A DNA stretch of 64,000 nt from Metaphire vulgaris (taxonomy: Eukaryota > Annelida > Clitellata > Crassiclitellata > Megascolecidae), in contig CM030834.1 of assembly GCA_018105865.1 (NCBI GenBank), positions 22,836,922 to 22,900,921 of the forward strand, in the 5' to 3' direction. Position 1 is the stretch's first letter, and each line of letters begins with the position of its first letter. The translations under genes were made by a program, and so were the position numbers. Under the pieces are notes generated by a model. It saw nothing but the letters and a program-made list of their open reading frames with translations, did no database searches and was not told the origin of the DNA. This document shows positions 35,080 to 48,286 of this stretch, piece after piece.

Positions 35080-37755
35080 TGTATAGTACTAGTAGAAAAA
35101 GTAGAAAACTGTATATATATATATATACTGTATAGTACTTAGAGGACTGTATATATATATACACTGTACTGTTAGTACGTTGCAGAATATTTGAAGGACT
35201 TTTTTCCGCAAATGGGCACATCTGTGTCTCTTCCAGCTTCTGGGCATGTAAGTCTACTTTAATACAGGAAAGGTCATCACTTTCTCTTCTTCTTGAATTC
35301 GACATCTATCTGCGCTTTTACAATTGACTTCTCCCCCGCTTTTTCCGCTATTCCATCCTCCCATCTCTCTATCTCTCCCTCTCTTCCTTTTTTCTCCCCC
35401 CCTCTCTTCCCGTGATCACTCCAGCTGACAAGAGTTAAGATTCCTTCAAATAAAATCCGAAGACCGTATGCCGTATACGTTAGGCCTATACAGCAGTCCG
35501 AATCACCCCCAAATGCTTCCATCAAATTAGACACCCCGCCCTCACCCACGCCCCCCCCACCTCAGAGACAGGGTGCGCTCTGGCCTCGTCTGACCCGCGA
35601 AGTCATCACCGTCTATATACGGCGACGACATCGCCAGGTCGCATTCCCATATTGGATTGGATTGGATTGGATTTGATGGGATTGATTGGATTGGATTGGA
35701 TTGTCGGACCAGCATCAGGGCTCTGGCGTGACGGGGTCGTCGCCCTGTGAAGCGACGACGGAAAACCAGCAGACGGTCAGGGGCACCGAGACAAGGACAG
35801 GGCGGTCCGCGTGCTTTTCGGTGCCCCCCCTCGGACACCAATAATTATCCCAGTGGTCCGTCGGGCATCGATTCGGACTGCGGCGGGCGGGCGGTCGCCT
35901 TAACCACGCTACGGCCGAGGACACGGGCGCAGAGGCGGCGGCGGCGGTGGAGAAGGCGACCTACAGTCGTGGCCAAATGTTTCAGTAATTGATGCCGTGT
36001 TCCTGTGCGGGTGGGGGGGGGATGGTAAGCATCGTCTTCACTTGACGGTAGAATAGAGCAGATGGAGTTCATCTTAGTCCAGATAATTCATCTGTTTCAA
36101 GCGCAAGACCTTCGCCCCATTTGCCATCTCTCTCTACCCCAATGTGCTTTTCCATCTTCGTTCGACCTTCACCTTGGATTTCGACCTTCACATTCGTTCG
36201 ACCTCACCGCCCCGTTAGCACCTGGTAAAGCAGCTCGTCGCATTTCACATGCCCTCCCCCGACTCTAACGCCTGAAGCGCCTCTGACTTGGAATAGACAG
36301 ACGCCATATATTATAAGTCCTTTGTTACATTATACATTTCATTACATTGGCTACAATTAAGGACAACGACCCGACATTATTGACCAGATTTCTGTAAAAG
36401 AGCCTATAGTTATATTTCGAATCTAGACCAAGCGCCTAAGAATAAGCAGCCACAGTGGTACTACTACTTACAAAAGCGCGATATAAATTCAAGAGACTTT
36501 ACTTACTTACTTGCTTGCTTGACGCAAAAATTGTTCATGGGTATTAAGATCGTATGTTTTCGCTGTCATAAAATATTTTCAGCGAACAAGAAAAGAAAAA
36601 TAAATCTAAAACAAAATAATCCTATATGAGTGTCCGACCGACCTACAGTACAAGCCTCCGTGTGTAAATGGCGTGCCGCTTTACGCAGTCTACAGCGTCT
36701 ACATTGATCGTCTACGCGGTGGTGTTCGAGGCCTCTATACATCACTGCAATTAGATCGGCAGCCTCGTTTACGGATAACCTCCGTACCGGATCTCAAATT
36801 AAATGTAACTGCAGCATAGATAGACCTTATACTTCAGCGACAGAGATTTTATACGGGTTTTACTGTAAGTTACTTGTCAACCTGAAATCTGCAAGCACAA
36901 TCGACCGTTCTGCGTTTGAAAATACATCTTGGGCACAAAAATACGATCCAAAAAAAAGACAGCGCCATTCGGTGCAGTATACAATCAAACAGTTTCCCCC
37001 CTCATAGCCGTAACGTCATAGTCCTTTTGATAAATAACACTGTCTGACTGCTAGCCCCCCCCCCCCAACCACCTTCTGACTATGGCTATTTCACATTAAG
37101 ATTAAGCGCCTAAGAATAAGCAGCTACTGCGGTATTACTCGCGAAAGCGCTATATAAATTCACGAGATTTTACTCAATTACTTAGTATGGCGACGACTGT
37201 TCTTTGTAAGAATCGCTCAGTCGCAAAACTGACAAAGATGAATAACGAGGGAAAGGTCAGAAGGATTGTAAATCTTAAAACTAAGGCTAATATCCAAAAT
37301 GTTCGAACTCCCCCACTCACTCAACATCGACCAGCCGAAGGGGAAGCCACGCCCCCACCCAAAAAAAGCAACCTTGGCAAGTAATGTAATGTAACAGGAG
37401 AATATTTACCGTAGAATTATATAACGCTGCAATGTGGACTTCAAAATGACGCAACATCAAAATATCACATTTTCCCAGAACAACATCTCTCGTTATCTTC
37501 AGAAAAGAAATTGGGGTGCGAAGCGGGGGGGGGGGGTAGGAGTCTATATATTTACCTCTGATTTGGGGGGAAGGGCTGCCGTGGGCCGGCGACGCGGGCC
37601 ACCGGGTAGACGAAAGCGTCCGTCTGCCTCGCCGTCGGCTGCACCCAGGCGCAGTCGCTCGGACAGTCGGCCGTCGAAGCGGAAACGATGAGGTCATCGG
37701 GCGGTGACCCCGCTGACCTCTGCGACCTCAGTCCCGTCTCCGGTCTTCGATGACC
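30893..37755 (-). CDS. Neurexin, C-terminal stalk, transmembrane and cytoplasmic exons
   Basis: Neurexins are presynaptic adhesion receptors. Two exons were found. The upstream exon (37755-37556) starts at phase 0 after TTTACAG and has PPDDLIVSA...CPSD, matching the stalk motif DDLLVASAECPSD of vertebrate neurexins; it ends at a phase 2 GTAAAT donor. It joins in phase to 32044, where a second exon has SGSDLCSPDDEDC and a long Ser/Thr- and Glu-rich stalk. A hydrophobic segment (IGLILGIAIALILLLAMLAF) follows near 31260-31200, then YRTGKDGN and a tail ending KDVKEWYV, the PDZ-binding neurexin terminus, with stop at 30893-30895. The stalk frame and the membrane frame differ by one base between about 31425 and 31264, so either a short intron was missed or one base is absent. 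No LNS or EGF exon and no start codon were found upstream as far as the kindlin gene. Confidence 0.8.
32050..32635 (+). mobile_element. 3' end of a non-LTR retrotransposon
   Basis: The plus-strand translation at about 32100-32219 reads WNNLPISMKNIACLAIFKSKLK, the usual C-terminus of CR1/L2/Jockey ORF2 proteins (WNSLP..IR....L..FK..LK), and stops at 32219. About 400 bp of AT-rich 3' UTR ends near AATAAATGAATTTGATTTG at 32614. It lies in the intron immediately upstream of the last neurexin exon, opposite in orientation, and reaches to within about 50 bp of that exon's acceptor. Confidence 0.75.
33906..34258. mobile_element. hAT-like MITE (CAGGGGCGTAGCCAGG ends) with internal (CAT)n
   Basis: Ends CAGGGGCGTAGCCAGGAATTTG and CGCTACGCCCCTG; flanking GTAGTTAC (33896-33903) and GTAGTTAG (34259-34266) match at 7 of 8, with two extra bases before the left end. 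The interior includes (CAT)n at 34017-34094. It lies in the neurexin intron. A second copy is at 48835-49014. Confidence 0.75.
36431..36519 (+). repeat. SINE-like unit with ACTT tail
   Basis: AGCGCCTAAGAATAAGCAGC, then AAAGCGCGATATAAATTCA, then an (ACTT)n tail. The same order occurs at 37106-37183, 37943-38000 (partial), 47020-47083 and, reversed, at about 13498-13555. Confidence 0.65.
37106..37183 (+). repeat. SINE-like unit with ACTT-type tail, second copy
   Basis: GCGCCTAAGAATAAGCAGC, GCGGTATTACTCGC, AAAGCGCTATATAAATTCACG, then a degenerate ACTT tail. Better preserved in its middle than the copy at 36431. Confidence 0.65.
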
Positions 37756-38459
37756 CTGTAAATTAATTAACAGAAATAAACGAAAACGACATCCTAGAGT
37801 TAAAACAATCAACTTCCGCGTGTATACACGGGAATGAGGAATATATTCAATATATTCAATATAGGAATAAGGAATAAGGAATACATTCAATATATTCAAT
37901 ATAGGAATAAGGAATAGGAATAAGGAGCTACTTAATACGGTGCTTCTCTTGAAAGCGCTATAGAAATTAACGAGATTTTACTAACTTACTTACTTACGGA
38001 TGACGCGTTAAAATAATTGTCAACTTTTTAAACCAGCATACGTGTTTTTTGATCCCCTTAATGCCACCGAATAGCTGGTTGTTGTAAGTAAGCCGGCGCT
38101 ATATAAATTCGCAACAATTTGTTTGACCCAAGACGGGACGAAGAAGCCAATAATAATTAGTGACCGGCAGCTTTAGAACTTAGTGTCGTGGCTAATTTTA
38201 AAAAACGCCACGATGAAGTCATATAGAAAAGTATTTAGATAATAATAATAATAATAATAATAATAATTAATAATTAATTATTACTGGGGACCGGTCCTTT
38301 CGTAATAACCCGGCGTAATAATAATGACAACCGAGACCTCTCCGGATCGGTTCCAATAACATCTCAAGACGCATTTGTTTAATATTTCGTTCCTGTACAG
38401 CGCCTTTGACCTTAGTCACCTAGCTATGTTACTGCGCTTAAGAAATTGTCAAGATTAAT

Positions 38460-38502
38460 AATAGTAATAATTATTATTATTATATTGACACGAATAAAGT
38501 TT

Positions 38503-38584
<82 letters not shown>

Positions 38585-38700
38585 TATATATAAAGTTTCT
38601 TCTTCTTCTTCTTCTTCTTCTTTATTATTATTATTATTATTATTTTATTATTATTAATCATTATTATTATTATTATTATTCTTATATTAAAATTTCATGT
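38460..38700. repeat. (ATT)n/(CTT)n microsatellite cluster
   Basis: Several ATT tracts, a CTT tract and short spacers such as ATAAAGTTTCT, which occurs twice, suggesting that the cluster grew by local duplication. Confidence 0.9.
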
Positions 38701-39460
38701 ACGGTAATATTTACTCAATCAATTAGTTGAGGTCTTGGTTTCTTTTTTTCTCTTGAATGGTCCAATATTTTCTTTGAATGTCCAATATTACTTTCCATAG
38801 ATGATGAATTATCGTTGACAACGTTTCCTTTTGCCCGTAAAACAATGTCCCCAGACAGAAAACAGTTAGATAAGTTTCGAGGCGCAATCGATAAGGATAA
38901 GAGATAACAGTCCCCTCCTCCTCCTCATCATCATCATCTTCCTCCTCCTCCTCCTCCTCCTCCTCCTCCTCCTCCTCCTCCTCCTCGCAATCGATAAAAG
39001 CTTCGGAGTCGCAAACGCACGAGGTCACCGAGAGGTCACCGAGAGGTCATGGCATCGACGACCTCGTCCCTGTGTTCCCTTTGCGTCTTCTGTTTTCCGT
39101 CCTTTCGAAACAACGCGCCCGTTAATTATGCCGCACACTCCGACCCTACCCACCCACCCACCCACCCCACCCACCGCCCCACCCCAGGCGCCCTGCCCCT
39201 CTCACGGAGCGCCTCGCAGTTCCTCGGACTCGGCGGCGGAACGTCCGCTGTCAATCACCGAACGGTCCGTGAAATTGGTTCCGTCTTTGCCTCTCATCCA
39301 GGCCATCCTTCCGGGAATCCTCAGGACGGACCGTCCCTCCGTCCCTGGCTCCTGCTCGTCCTCCTCCTCCTCCTCGTCCTCCTCCTCCTTTTTCTCCGCT
39401 TCCTCCTCATCCGAATGACAGAACGAAGGAAGGAAAACGCGATGTCTATAACGGATGTTA

Positions 39461-39462
<2 letters not shown>

Positions 39463-39555
<93 letters not shown>
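39463..39555. repeat. (TA)n microsatellite, ~46 units
   Basis: An uninterrupted TA run. Similar runs of 30-60 bp are at 40660-40697, 43671-43714, 45301-45347, 46764-46802, 46972-47021, 47740-47780, 52459-52504, 55263-55360 and 57606-57653. Confidence 0.95.
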
Positions 39556-39556
<1 letters not shown>

Positions 39557-40655
39557 GAGACTAGCATCTGTTATTTCCGGCTCTAGACTAAATTTCGCCT
39601 AATCTAATCTTAAACTTCTATAGCGCCACACCGTAGTGCATTGAAGTCGACGACACGCCGGATCAAAATCACGTAAGAACGGTAAGATCCAGGTGAAATC
39701 CGGGATGTCAGGTCGGAGACAATCGAATGACAGACAGCGGCGTAACCATAGTAACCATATACACTTCTAACAATCTGGAATAATATTATTAGTAGAAATA
39801 TTCGCGCCATTTTAAAGCAAATACTACATTTTCTTTAAAATGCACGAAAAAAGCACACTAGATGTTAAAACGCAACGTAATATCTTGGGCCACGTTTTTG
39901 GCCATGGTAAGATATTCCAAAATAGGCATCAACGATATAGGTTATGGCCTCTTACCCATTGTTCCACGTGGGGGATGAGTGGGGATGCATTCCCCCCACC
40001 GGACTTCCGGACAGTTTTTTCGCTTGTGTAACCTATTTTTGAGTAAAAGTCTAGTAAAACTACGGGGAGAAAAACTGTGGATGACCTTTTTTGCTTGTCA
40101 ACAGCTATTTGTTGGTTAAAATGTAGTAAAATTAGAGAAAAGTCCCTGCAGTCAGCCTTTTTCGGCAAAGTTTCTTGATTTTTTCCCTTCTCTTTTCATC
40201 CCCACCAACTTCCTATGAATTCATTTCATCCCCCCAACCAGAAAAGCCTGGAACCGCCACTGCCCTTACCACGAGGAGATCAAAACTATTCGGAGCGCTT
40301 CTCAGTGATTCTTCAAAAGAGGCGCTATACAAATATTTTGTTACATATTTATATTACATTACATTACATTCTAAACGATTACATATTACCTAAACACAGT
40401 ACACAATATCTAACGATAGTATATCCGAATTCAAAATCTCCTGTATCTGTAAATTAACGCTAAATTCACCGAATGCACTCAAAGTCCATAATGACGACGT
40501 CTTCGCGAATTTGATGAAGATCATTTATGTCTATATCTGCTGCTTCCTCGCTATCAGATTAATCTATCAAAGCTGGCAAGAAATCAATATCTCTATTGGC
40601 AAGTCTTAAAGTGGACTTATTATCTCCCTCCTTCCTGCCCCTGTCCTTATGGCCC

Positions 40656-40699
<44 letters not shown>

Positions 40700-41589
40700 A
40701 GAAAATGTCCGAGATTAACATCAGTTCATCCGATTACGTCCGGCTGGTGAGTATAGCGTTACGTCAAATTTTGTCCGGCAGTTTTACCGCAAAATTGAAT
40801 CAGTGCAGGAGGAGGAGGAGGAGGAGGAGGAAAAAGAGGAGGAGGAGGAGGAGGAGAGGCAGACGATGACGTCACTCTTTGCGTTGCGTCCGTCGGTCAA
40901 TAAGCCGTTTTGGCCGTCGTCGTCGCGCGCGAAACCAGACCGAGGCTGGAGTTCGTCGGTCGTTCGGCCTCGGTTTCGATTAGAGACAGTCACGTGACAT
41001 TCGTTACTCTGCGAAGAGCGGTTGGTTATGAGAGGCGAGCGCGCGCGCATGCGCAGCGTTGCAATTAATTATATTGCGCCATAAATATATATGTCAGGGA
41101 TGCAAAACACTTTTTGGCGGGGGTGGAGGTAGGGAGGGAGGTGGGGGATGCGTTATTTACACATTTTCTTTAGCGTTTTTCTCGGCCGTTGTACTGTTTA
41201 TTGCAAGTATTCGCTATCCAGTGGCCGTGTGAGCGTCTAACTGGTCAATATTTCCCAATTAAAAGTCGCCAATATGTGTGTGTTTGGATGTCGCTGCAAT
41301 GGTAGGCATATACTGAGAGAAAGCCAGAAGCGAGTGAGTAAGACCAACCTTGAAGATGAAAAGAGTTATACTTTGTGTGTGTGTGTGTGTGTGTGTTGTG
41401 TGTGTTACAAGTCAAATTAGTCAAATTGAAAATTTGAGCAACTTTTCTCGCTTTTCAATTAACAAATTCAAAATTGTGAGTTTCCAGGTCAGACATGAGT
41501 CAGTCAATCGGTCAGAAACTTTTACACAGCACTATTATTACATTTCTATTAAGGAATATATATCTAGCACATTACTTTCAACATCTCCT

Positions 41590-41931
41590 CTACATCTAAT
41601 CTAACTTACACTTACCTACACTTTCACTACAGTCACACATTTTAATTATTTTTCTGCCATCTAAGTATTAACTTTTTATTGGGATAACCACCTTACGGGA
41701 TTTTTATCCCTTAGGTTATCCCTCACTCATTGTAATATACTATGATCAATCTCTGATCAGCTAGTTGGCTATCACTCTCTCTGTTAAATTATAAACTTAA
41801 TTAGTTAGTTACTTATTAATTTGTTATTTGATTTTAATTTTGATCTTTTGCTAGTAGAAGTTAGTTAAGTATTCTTTTTGCATAATTATGCATCTCAAAT
41901 TATGATGCTGGTTTTGGGAGATAAATAAATA

Positions 41932-41967
<36 letters not shown>

Positions 41968-41970
41968 ATA
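41590..41970 (+). mobile_element. Probable LINE 3' UTR with (ATTG)n tail
   Basis: An AT-rich block ends GAGATAAATAAATAGATTG followed by about eight ATTG units, the usual end of 3' UTRs in CR1/L2-like LINEs. It has no coding remnant, so the call rests on the tail only. Confidence 0.4.
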
Positions 41971-43660
41971 ATTCTGTGCAAATATAAGTCTAGGTCTATA
42001 GAATTCGGCAGCAGTCGATGGTAGACCTACAGTGCAAGTCATTGGTAGCCTAAATACGCCTCATACATAATTTCGACATAAAGAGGAATACATGAAGGGC
42101 ACATAACTTTTTGTTTTCATTTTCAACATCTTACGATACATTCTGTCTTGACTGTATCGGGGGGGGGGGGTCGAAGTTGTCTCTGGCCGGACCGTTCTAA
42201 GTCTGATATACGATTGCATTCCGTTGTCCTTTAAGCACACCGAGGCCGCGTTGCAGAGAAATCTCCGCAAGGAATCGATATCGCGCCAAGAACACGACCA
42301 GACCGCAAGAAGTATAGTTCTTAACTTCTTATCCCACTAGGTGCAGACGGTCCTGGACGGTCGAGACGCCGGAGCCAATCGCACCGAGCCCTCGACGACC
42401 AGGCGCATCAACTCGCCAAATCCCCGTTCAACGCCCGGTGTTAACGACTGCGATTGAGGGACGGAAGGATGGAGCGATGGGGGATGGATGGAGGGACGGA
42501 GGGATGGATGGATGGATGGATGGATGGATGGATGGACAGGATCTGTCAATCCTATCGATCAGTTCCCCGGCCTGCCAGACGCGCCTTCCACGTCGGGTGC
42601 ATGGAAAAACGGAGGAGATGCTGAAAAAAGACGACAGGCTTCGAGGGGGAGGGATGGTATGGTCACGGAGAAATGTAGAGTGGGGGTGGGTGGGGTAGGG
42701 GTGGGGATAGGATGGGGCGAGAAAGATGCGCGGTCAGCCTTTTCCCCGTTGAATTATTGTAATGCATCGAGGATATTATGGTGGGGAGGAGTTGGGGAGT
42801 GGGGGGGGGGAGCAAAGAACTCGGTCTCCGTGGAAACGGGGCCGATTAGCATTCAGGAGATATTTTGGAAATTGGATTACGCTTTCTTGAAGAGTGACAG
42901 TTACACAGCTGACCCGAGTTCGTACCAGACCCAGGTCGACCCATATACTGTACCAGACATGGACATGGGTCTATTTTTTAAAAGCCACCCATCGCTACTC
43001 AAACCCAACCCACACAAAAGCAACTGGGTTACTTGACCCAACCAAACCCAGTCTATGCATAGCAATTTCTTGAACAGAACAAAGACTACGCCTAATCACG
43101 AACAGACGAAACAAACGGTTGAAACCATAGAATTTGTTGAAACCATTGAAAGGCGTTGAATAAAATTATTATAGCGCAATAAGTAAAATTTTACATCACA
43201 TTATCACCGAAGAAAACTTTACTTATTTTCTTACCCAAATAACCCAACCCATCGTAAAATGGAAATATCTGACCCAACCCATGGTTGGGCCCAACTCAAG
43301 TCCATGTTCTGTGCTGTACCGTGGATTTCGACATCGTAGGACCATTCTCAACAGCCAGGTCCATTCTAAGAATGCGTTCTCTGATCCTATGTTACCGCTG
43401 TAATCTTTAATCGCGGTTGTGACAATTTCGAGTTGTGTTACAAATTATTACAGTTACAGCGTTACAGTTAAACAGTAATGAAGACAACCATTATGAATTA
43501 TGTATTATAATTCATTTAGGTATCAAGGCCCCTCTTCTGCTGACTAGACTTCTATAGCGCCATTTTAACATTTTAACAATGCACTAGTTGTGCCAGTCGA
43601 CGGATGCCAGAATGTTTGTTATCTACGTATTCTCAGTTCTTCAACTCGTCACCTTTGTTA

Positions 43661-43714
<54 letters not shown>

Positions 43715-43719
<5 letters not shown>

Positions 43720-45296
43720 GTTGCAAATTTTGATTTTCAATTACTTTCAAGTGGTTTCATATGAGCTTTTACTTACTTATTATGAATGTAATAATGTTTT
43801 TGTTTGAAAGCTCAGAAAAGTTCATAAAGTTTTAGCATATGTTTTTCATCTACTTGTCAAGCAGATTTCTTAAATCCATAGATACTCTAGTAAATTTGAA
43901 GACACTGCCATAAAACAAGGATGTGCTACAAAGGCGATGTCAGCTACAAAATGAAAATATGGGGTAGCCCAGCAGTTTTTTCTTATCAAAGTTAGCGAAA
44001 AAAGAGATACATGGACGATGCAAGATGTTCCTGTTAATACATTGATATCAACCGCACATTCATCGGCAGTTTTGAAACTTATTTCATCCTGTTAGAGATC
44101 GATTTCAAGCACTATATTGAGCCACTGTCTTTAGCATTCTTCACTACATCGATATCAATCGCTATTGTAAATTTAGGCCATTGCCTGATGTATTTAGAGC
44201 CCCTCCAGCATGACAAGCCCCGTTGTTCCATAATGCTAATAATGCAGAGTATTTGAGCAAATACAACCGCACATTTGAAATTTATTTCGTCCTGTTATAG
44301 ATCGAATTCAAGCACCATATTCAGCCACTATCTTTAGCATCCATTACTACATTGATATCAATCGCTACTGCAAAGATGGGCCATCATCTTTCTGCATTTA
44401 AAACGGCTCATCCATGACAACCCTCGTTATTCCATAATGCTAATAATGCACAGGATTTGTGCAAATTCAACGGCAGTTTTGAAACTTATTTATTTCGTCC
44501 TGCTAGAGATTGATTTCAACCACCATATTGAGCCACTATCATTTTCAATCGCATTCTCATCACTAAATTGATATCAACCCCGTTGTTCGCCATTATAAAC
44601 GCAAATAGGCCATCGTCTTCTATTTAGTACTGTTATAGCGCATCCAGCATGACAATCCCCCGTTGTTCCATAATCGCTATAATTTAATGCACATTATATG
44701 TTATTCTATAAAATAACAATTTGTGTAATTTCATATTTGAAAGTTATTTAGTCCTGTTATAGTTCGATTTCAAGCACTATATTGAGCCACTGTTATTAGC
44801 ATCTTTAGCATCCATTGCTACATTGATATCAATCTTCTGTATTTATAGCGCAAACATGACAACCCCCGTTTTTGCCATCACCTTCTGCATTTAAAACGGT
44901 TCATCCATGACACTCCACTTTAGAGGTTTCGTTGATACAATGACGAACCTGGAACTGATTGTCCACTAGAGGTTTGTACAGTGTTATGATTTCAGATACA
45001 GAGCCTGGCAATACTGGCAATAGAAATGGCATCATTGCATTGATAACGAAATGCAGTCCCAACATTACATTATTTTCTATTTGTTATTGTTGTGACCATA
45101 TTCTATGGGGCATTAAGGTATTTTAAGTTAAAGTGTTAACGAAAATTGCTATAGTTGCTAAAAACTAAGACCAGAAAATTATGAACTTTTTGTAACTTTA
45201 AAAAATTTCATATTCATATCTGTTTCATATGCAAAAAGTGTCATCTGAAAAGTTTTGAAAGTTTTTGAAAATCAGAAATTTTGTGTTTTTTGCAAC

Positions 45297-45301
<5 letters not shown>
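43715..45301. mobile_element. 1.6-kb TIR element carrying an internal tandem array
   Basis: It starts AAGGTGTTGCAAA and ends TTTGCAACACCTT, exact inverses over 13 bp with weaker matching for about 40 bp more, and both ends sit in TA runs. Between about 44035 and 44915 a unit of roughly 200-230 bp recurs four to five times, recognised by ATTGATATCAATCGCTA, GAGCCACTATCTTTAGCAT, GGCCATCATCTTCTGCATTTA and CCCCGTTGTTCCATAATGCTA. There is no transposase reading frame. TA target sites suggest a Tc1/mariner-like origin, but no superfamily motif is visible. Confidence 0.65.
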
Positions 45302-45349
<48 letters not shown>

Positions 45350-46442
45350 AGATCGCAATCTCTTCTCGTTATCTGGTCGAGCATCTGCGGATTAATCTGA
45401 AACAGAAGCAAGCATTTGGGCGGATATCTACGACAAATAAGATGGTCTTAAATAACATTCTGACCGGGGGGGTGGGGGCCCGGTCGTGGTATTTTGGGCA
45501 AAACCGATGAGAATCATTTTGGGGAAACCGGGAGCGGGGCGGCGGGGGAGGGGGGAGGGGGGGGGGGTGGGGGTGGGGTGAGGGGAGGAGGTGGTAGGTG
45601 GCATGATCGAAGAGAATATGTGAATCTCTGACATTTTTTAGCTCGTCGAAAATGTCGATGTGCCCCCCCCCCTTATTCCCGAACCCTGGTCGCGCCACTT
45701 AGTTAAAACCATATTCCCCGCTGTTCTCTATCCAGTCCCTGTTGTCGGTCTGTCTCTGTGTGTGTGCTCCCGGATGCCGTATATGCTCCTTTGACCGTTC
45801 GCAATGGCGAAACGTACATGTACGCATATACGGTAATGAGGACACATGCGCGGTTTGCGTGACGCGACGCCATGTTGGCGTCACACGACGACCGCTTGAC
45901 GCTCTGACAATCGTGGGTTAGATTCGATACAAGTCTGCGCTAAGTGACGTAAAGCCTACAGGAAATGACGTCATGCCGACTGTGGTCGTGAGCTTAAATT
46001 AAAATATTGTTCGAATCACAGAAGATATATCGCTCATGCGCTGCTGCCGCCGCAGCTTTTAAAATCGGGCAATTACGCGTCACGCGCGCTCAGAAATGCA
46101 TTTTGACAGATCGCCACGATGACGTCATAGATGCTTCCCTCCGCCCTCAACCTCCACCGCCTCCTTTCGAATTCCCACGACGGGACGTTATTTATGGACG
46201 GTCCCTGATCGACTTCAAACAGACAACGTTAGCCGTTTCAATCAGACCGAAAAAAACGCGGGCGAAGCGAGAAGGGCGAACGGGGGGAGGGGGGCCTGTA
46301 GCGAAGGAAGGGGATGATTACTGCCTTCTCTTCCCCCTCTCCTCTCCTCTCCGCCGACTAATTTTCGCAACCGATGTTTGCTCGCCGGCGGTTCATAAAG
46401 AGTTCGTCGCTCTGTTCTCGAAAGCATCGCTTTAAGAAAGAA

Positions 46443-46482
<40 letters not shown>

Positions 46483-46758
46483 ATTGCTATGATGTGGGGG
46501 TGCGGGTAAGGGAAGAGGTGAGGGAGGGAGGAGGAAGGGGGGCCACGAGATCCAAGTGACGCCCCGCATGCAATACATCGTCCTCCATGGCATAGAAATC
46601 CGCATGACTGTCCTCAGTATACAGTATACAGTTCGAAATGTCCTGAAAATTGTGTCACCGAAAGAATTCAGTCAAGAAAAATCCCATCGGCGTTACTTAG
46701 GTCTATCTGAAGACTATTTGCTATATACTATATACTATATATTTGCTATATACATACA

Positions 46759-46805
<47 letters not shown>

Positions 46806-46968
46806 TTATTTAAATATTGATGTGTCTAGATGGTTAAAGTATCTTGGACAATGCTGTCTCAGACAACCTGATTTCACTTATCAGTCTCCTAATCTGCGAC
46901 ACCTTTTTAGTATCGATGTATGGTTTAGATAAGCATATATAGGTTCCACGTTCAATGGACTGCGTACA

Positions 46969-47023
<55 letters not shown>

Positions 47024-47139
47024 CGCATAAGAATAACCAGCTACTACATACTACTTTTCAAACGCTTACTTACTTACTTACAGCATATATATAATGTGTC
47101 GTCAAATGATATACTGTAAGGTGATGGAAACCGAAAACT

Positions 47140-47525
47140 AAAGAACGCAATGAAATACCTCCATCGGCGTTGCCCCTGGCAACAACGGAGCGCCGTCGAC
47201 GACGACGTCATCGTCTCCATGGCGACGCCGGTGGTCCATAGCAACCGCAGCAGCCGTCGTCGTCGTCGCCGCCGCCGCATGCCCAGGATGCACTGCGCTC
47301 GACGCCCACAGCACCGCCGCCGCCGCCGCCGCCGTCAGCGTCGTCACCAAAGGCACGACGGCCACCATCCTACCCGTCACCGTCGTCGTCATCATCGTCC
47401 CGGCGCCGACAACGACGAAGACGACGCCTCTGCCTCGTCCGTCATCGCTCCCTCCTACTGCGTCAATGCCGCCGCCGCCGCCTTAGATGGTCCTGGAAGC
47501 CGGGGTCGGTCGGGCGGCGGTGCTG

Positions 47526-47557
<32 letters not shown>

Positions 47558-47574
47558 CGGTGTACGGTCAGCCG

Positions 47575-47605
<31 letters not shown>

Positions 47606-47620
47606 ATGGCAGTGTAACAT
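47140..47620. repeat. GC-rich region of GCC/CGT trinucleotide runs
   Basis: A CpG-dense 480-bp patch of CCG, GGC and CGT runs. On the minus strand 47395-47138 begins with MMTTT and a hydrophobic Ala-rich stretch that looks like a signal peptide; on the plus strand it reads as Arg-rich. Composition alone could produce both. It may be a CpG island with a first exon, but this is not supported by any family match. Confidence 0.3.
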
Positions 47621-47735
47621 GTCATCCTATCCATCCATCCGTTTTCCTTTCTTTCCCGGCTTATTTGCACATACCAATGTCTCGCCAGTGTTACTTGAGC
47701 AGCTTATATATACACACATACATGTATATAATCTA

Positions 47736-47783
<48 letters not shown>

Positions 47784-47862
47784 GGCATATACAAGGTTTC
47801 AGCATACAAACCCCCTTACGAGGGGTCATTCTAACACTTCGAACAGGATAAGAACTAACCAC

Positions 47863-47868
<6 letters not shown>

Positions 47869-47934
<66 letters not shown>
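47869..47934. repeat. (CT)n microsatellite
   Basis: An uninterrupted run of CT dinucleotides. A shorter CT run is at 46450-46480 and AG runs are at 51155-51193, 57205-57230 and 58141-58194. Confidence 0.95.
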
Positions 47935-47935
<1 letters not shown>

Positions 47936-48244
47936 ACAATTTTTTATAAGTCCCTCTTAAACGAAGTACAAAGAGTACAGAAAAAATATGTATATGAATG
48001 AGCTAAGGCTTTCGCAGGTGGCTTATAGTCGCATTGTTCTTGAAATTGAAAGATGATTAATGGTTATGCAGTGTTGTCGCTCTCTTATCGATGTTCACAG
48101 CGCCCTTCACTTATCAGTCTTATCGCATATTTGCGTAAGATTTACTCTCGGTAAACGTTAATTTCAGGACCGAAGTGTTTGCGTTGAAGAAAGATGCATC
48201 TGTTTCTGTTAACTTGGTTTTGGAAATCTTTTTTAAATCATCAT

Positions 48245-48286
48245 CAATCATCATCGTCGTTCATCATCATCATCATCATCATTTTT

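Larger units (their letters stand above)
34267..37555. other. Neurexin intron, repeat-rich
   Basis: No exon was recognised. It contains (CT)n at 34829-34879, (TA)n runs at about 35031-35078 and 35112-35128, a GGATT tandem at 35650-35702, a GC-rich patch at 35720-35960 with short overlapping open frames but no family similarity, and SINE-like units at 36431-36515 and 37106-37180. Confidence 0.5.

Noticed and set aside
34603..35142. Plus-strand 179-codon frame rich in Ser-Leu and Tyr-Ile
   Set aside because: Translation of (CT)n and (TA)n microsatellites.
35542..36000. Minus-strand GC-rich open frames considered as an alternative neurexin stalk exon
   Set aside because: The acceptor at the GTAG near 35960 puts the reading frame into a stop after about 16 codons in the phase required by the upstream exon.
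39049..39564. Plus-strand open frame with a Leu-rich segment resembling a membrane helix
   Set aside because: The Leu run comes from CTC repeats and the frame runs into a (TA)n tract; no recognisable protein.
42337..42698. GC-rich patch considered as a neurexin LNS or other exon
   Set aside because: Neither strand gives a recognisable LNS motif, and the surroundings are GGAT tandem repeats.
45428..45698. Pro/His-rich open frame
   Set aside because: It is a C-rich/G-rich stem, probably a degenerate TIR element (right end near TGGTCGCGCCACTTA), not coding.
46007..46435. Plus-strand 142-codon open frame in a CpG-rich patch
   Set aside because: No family motif, low-complexity Pro and Gly runs, and no matching splice context.
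47150..47617. Arg/Ala/Gly/Pro-rich open frames, one with a signal-peptide-like start
   Set aside because: All frames are composed of CCG/GGC/CGT runs. The hydrophobic Ala stretch is expected from GCC repeats, so it is listed only as a GC-rich region.
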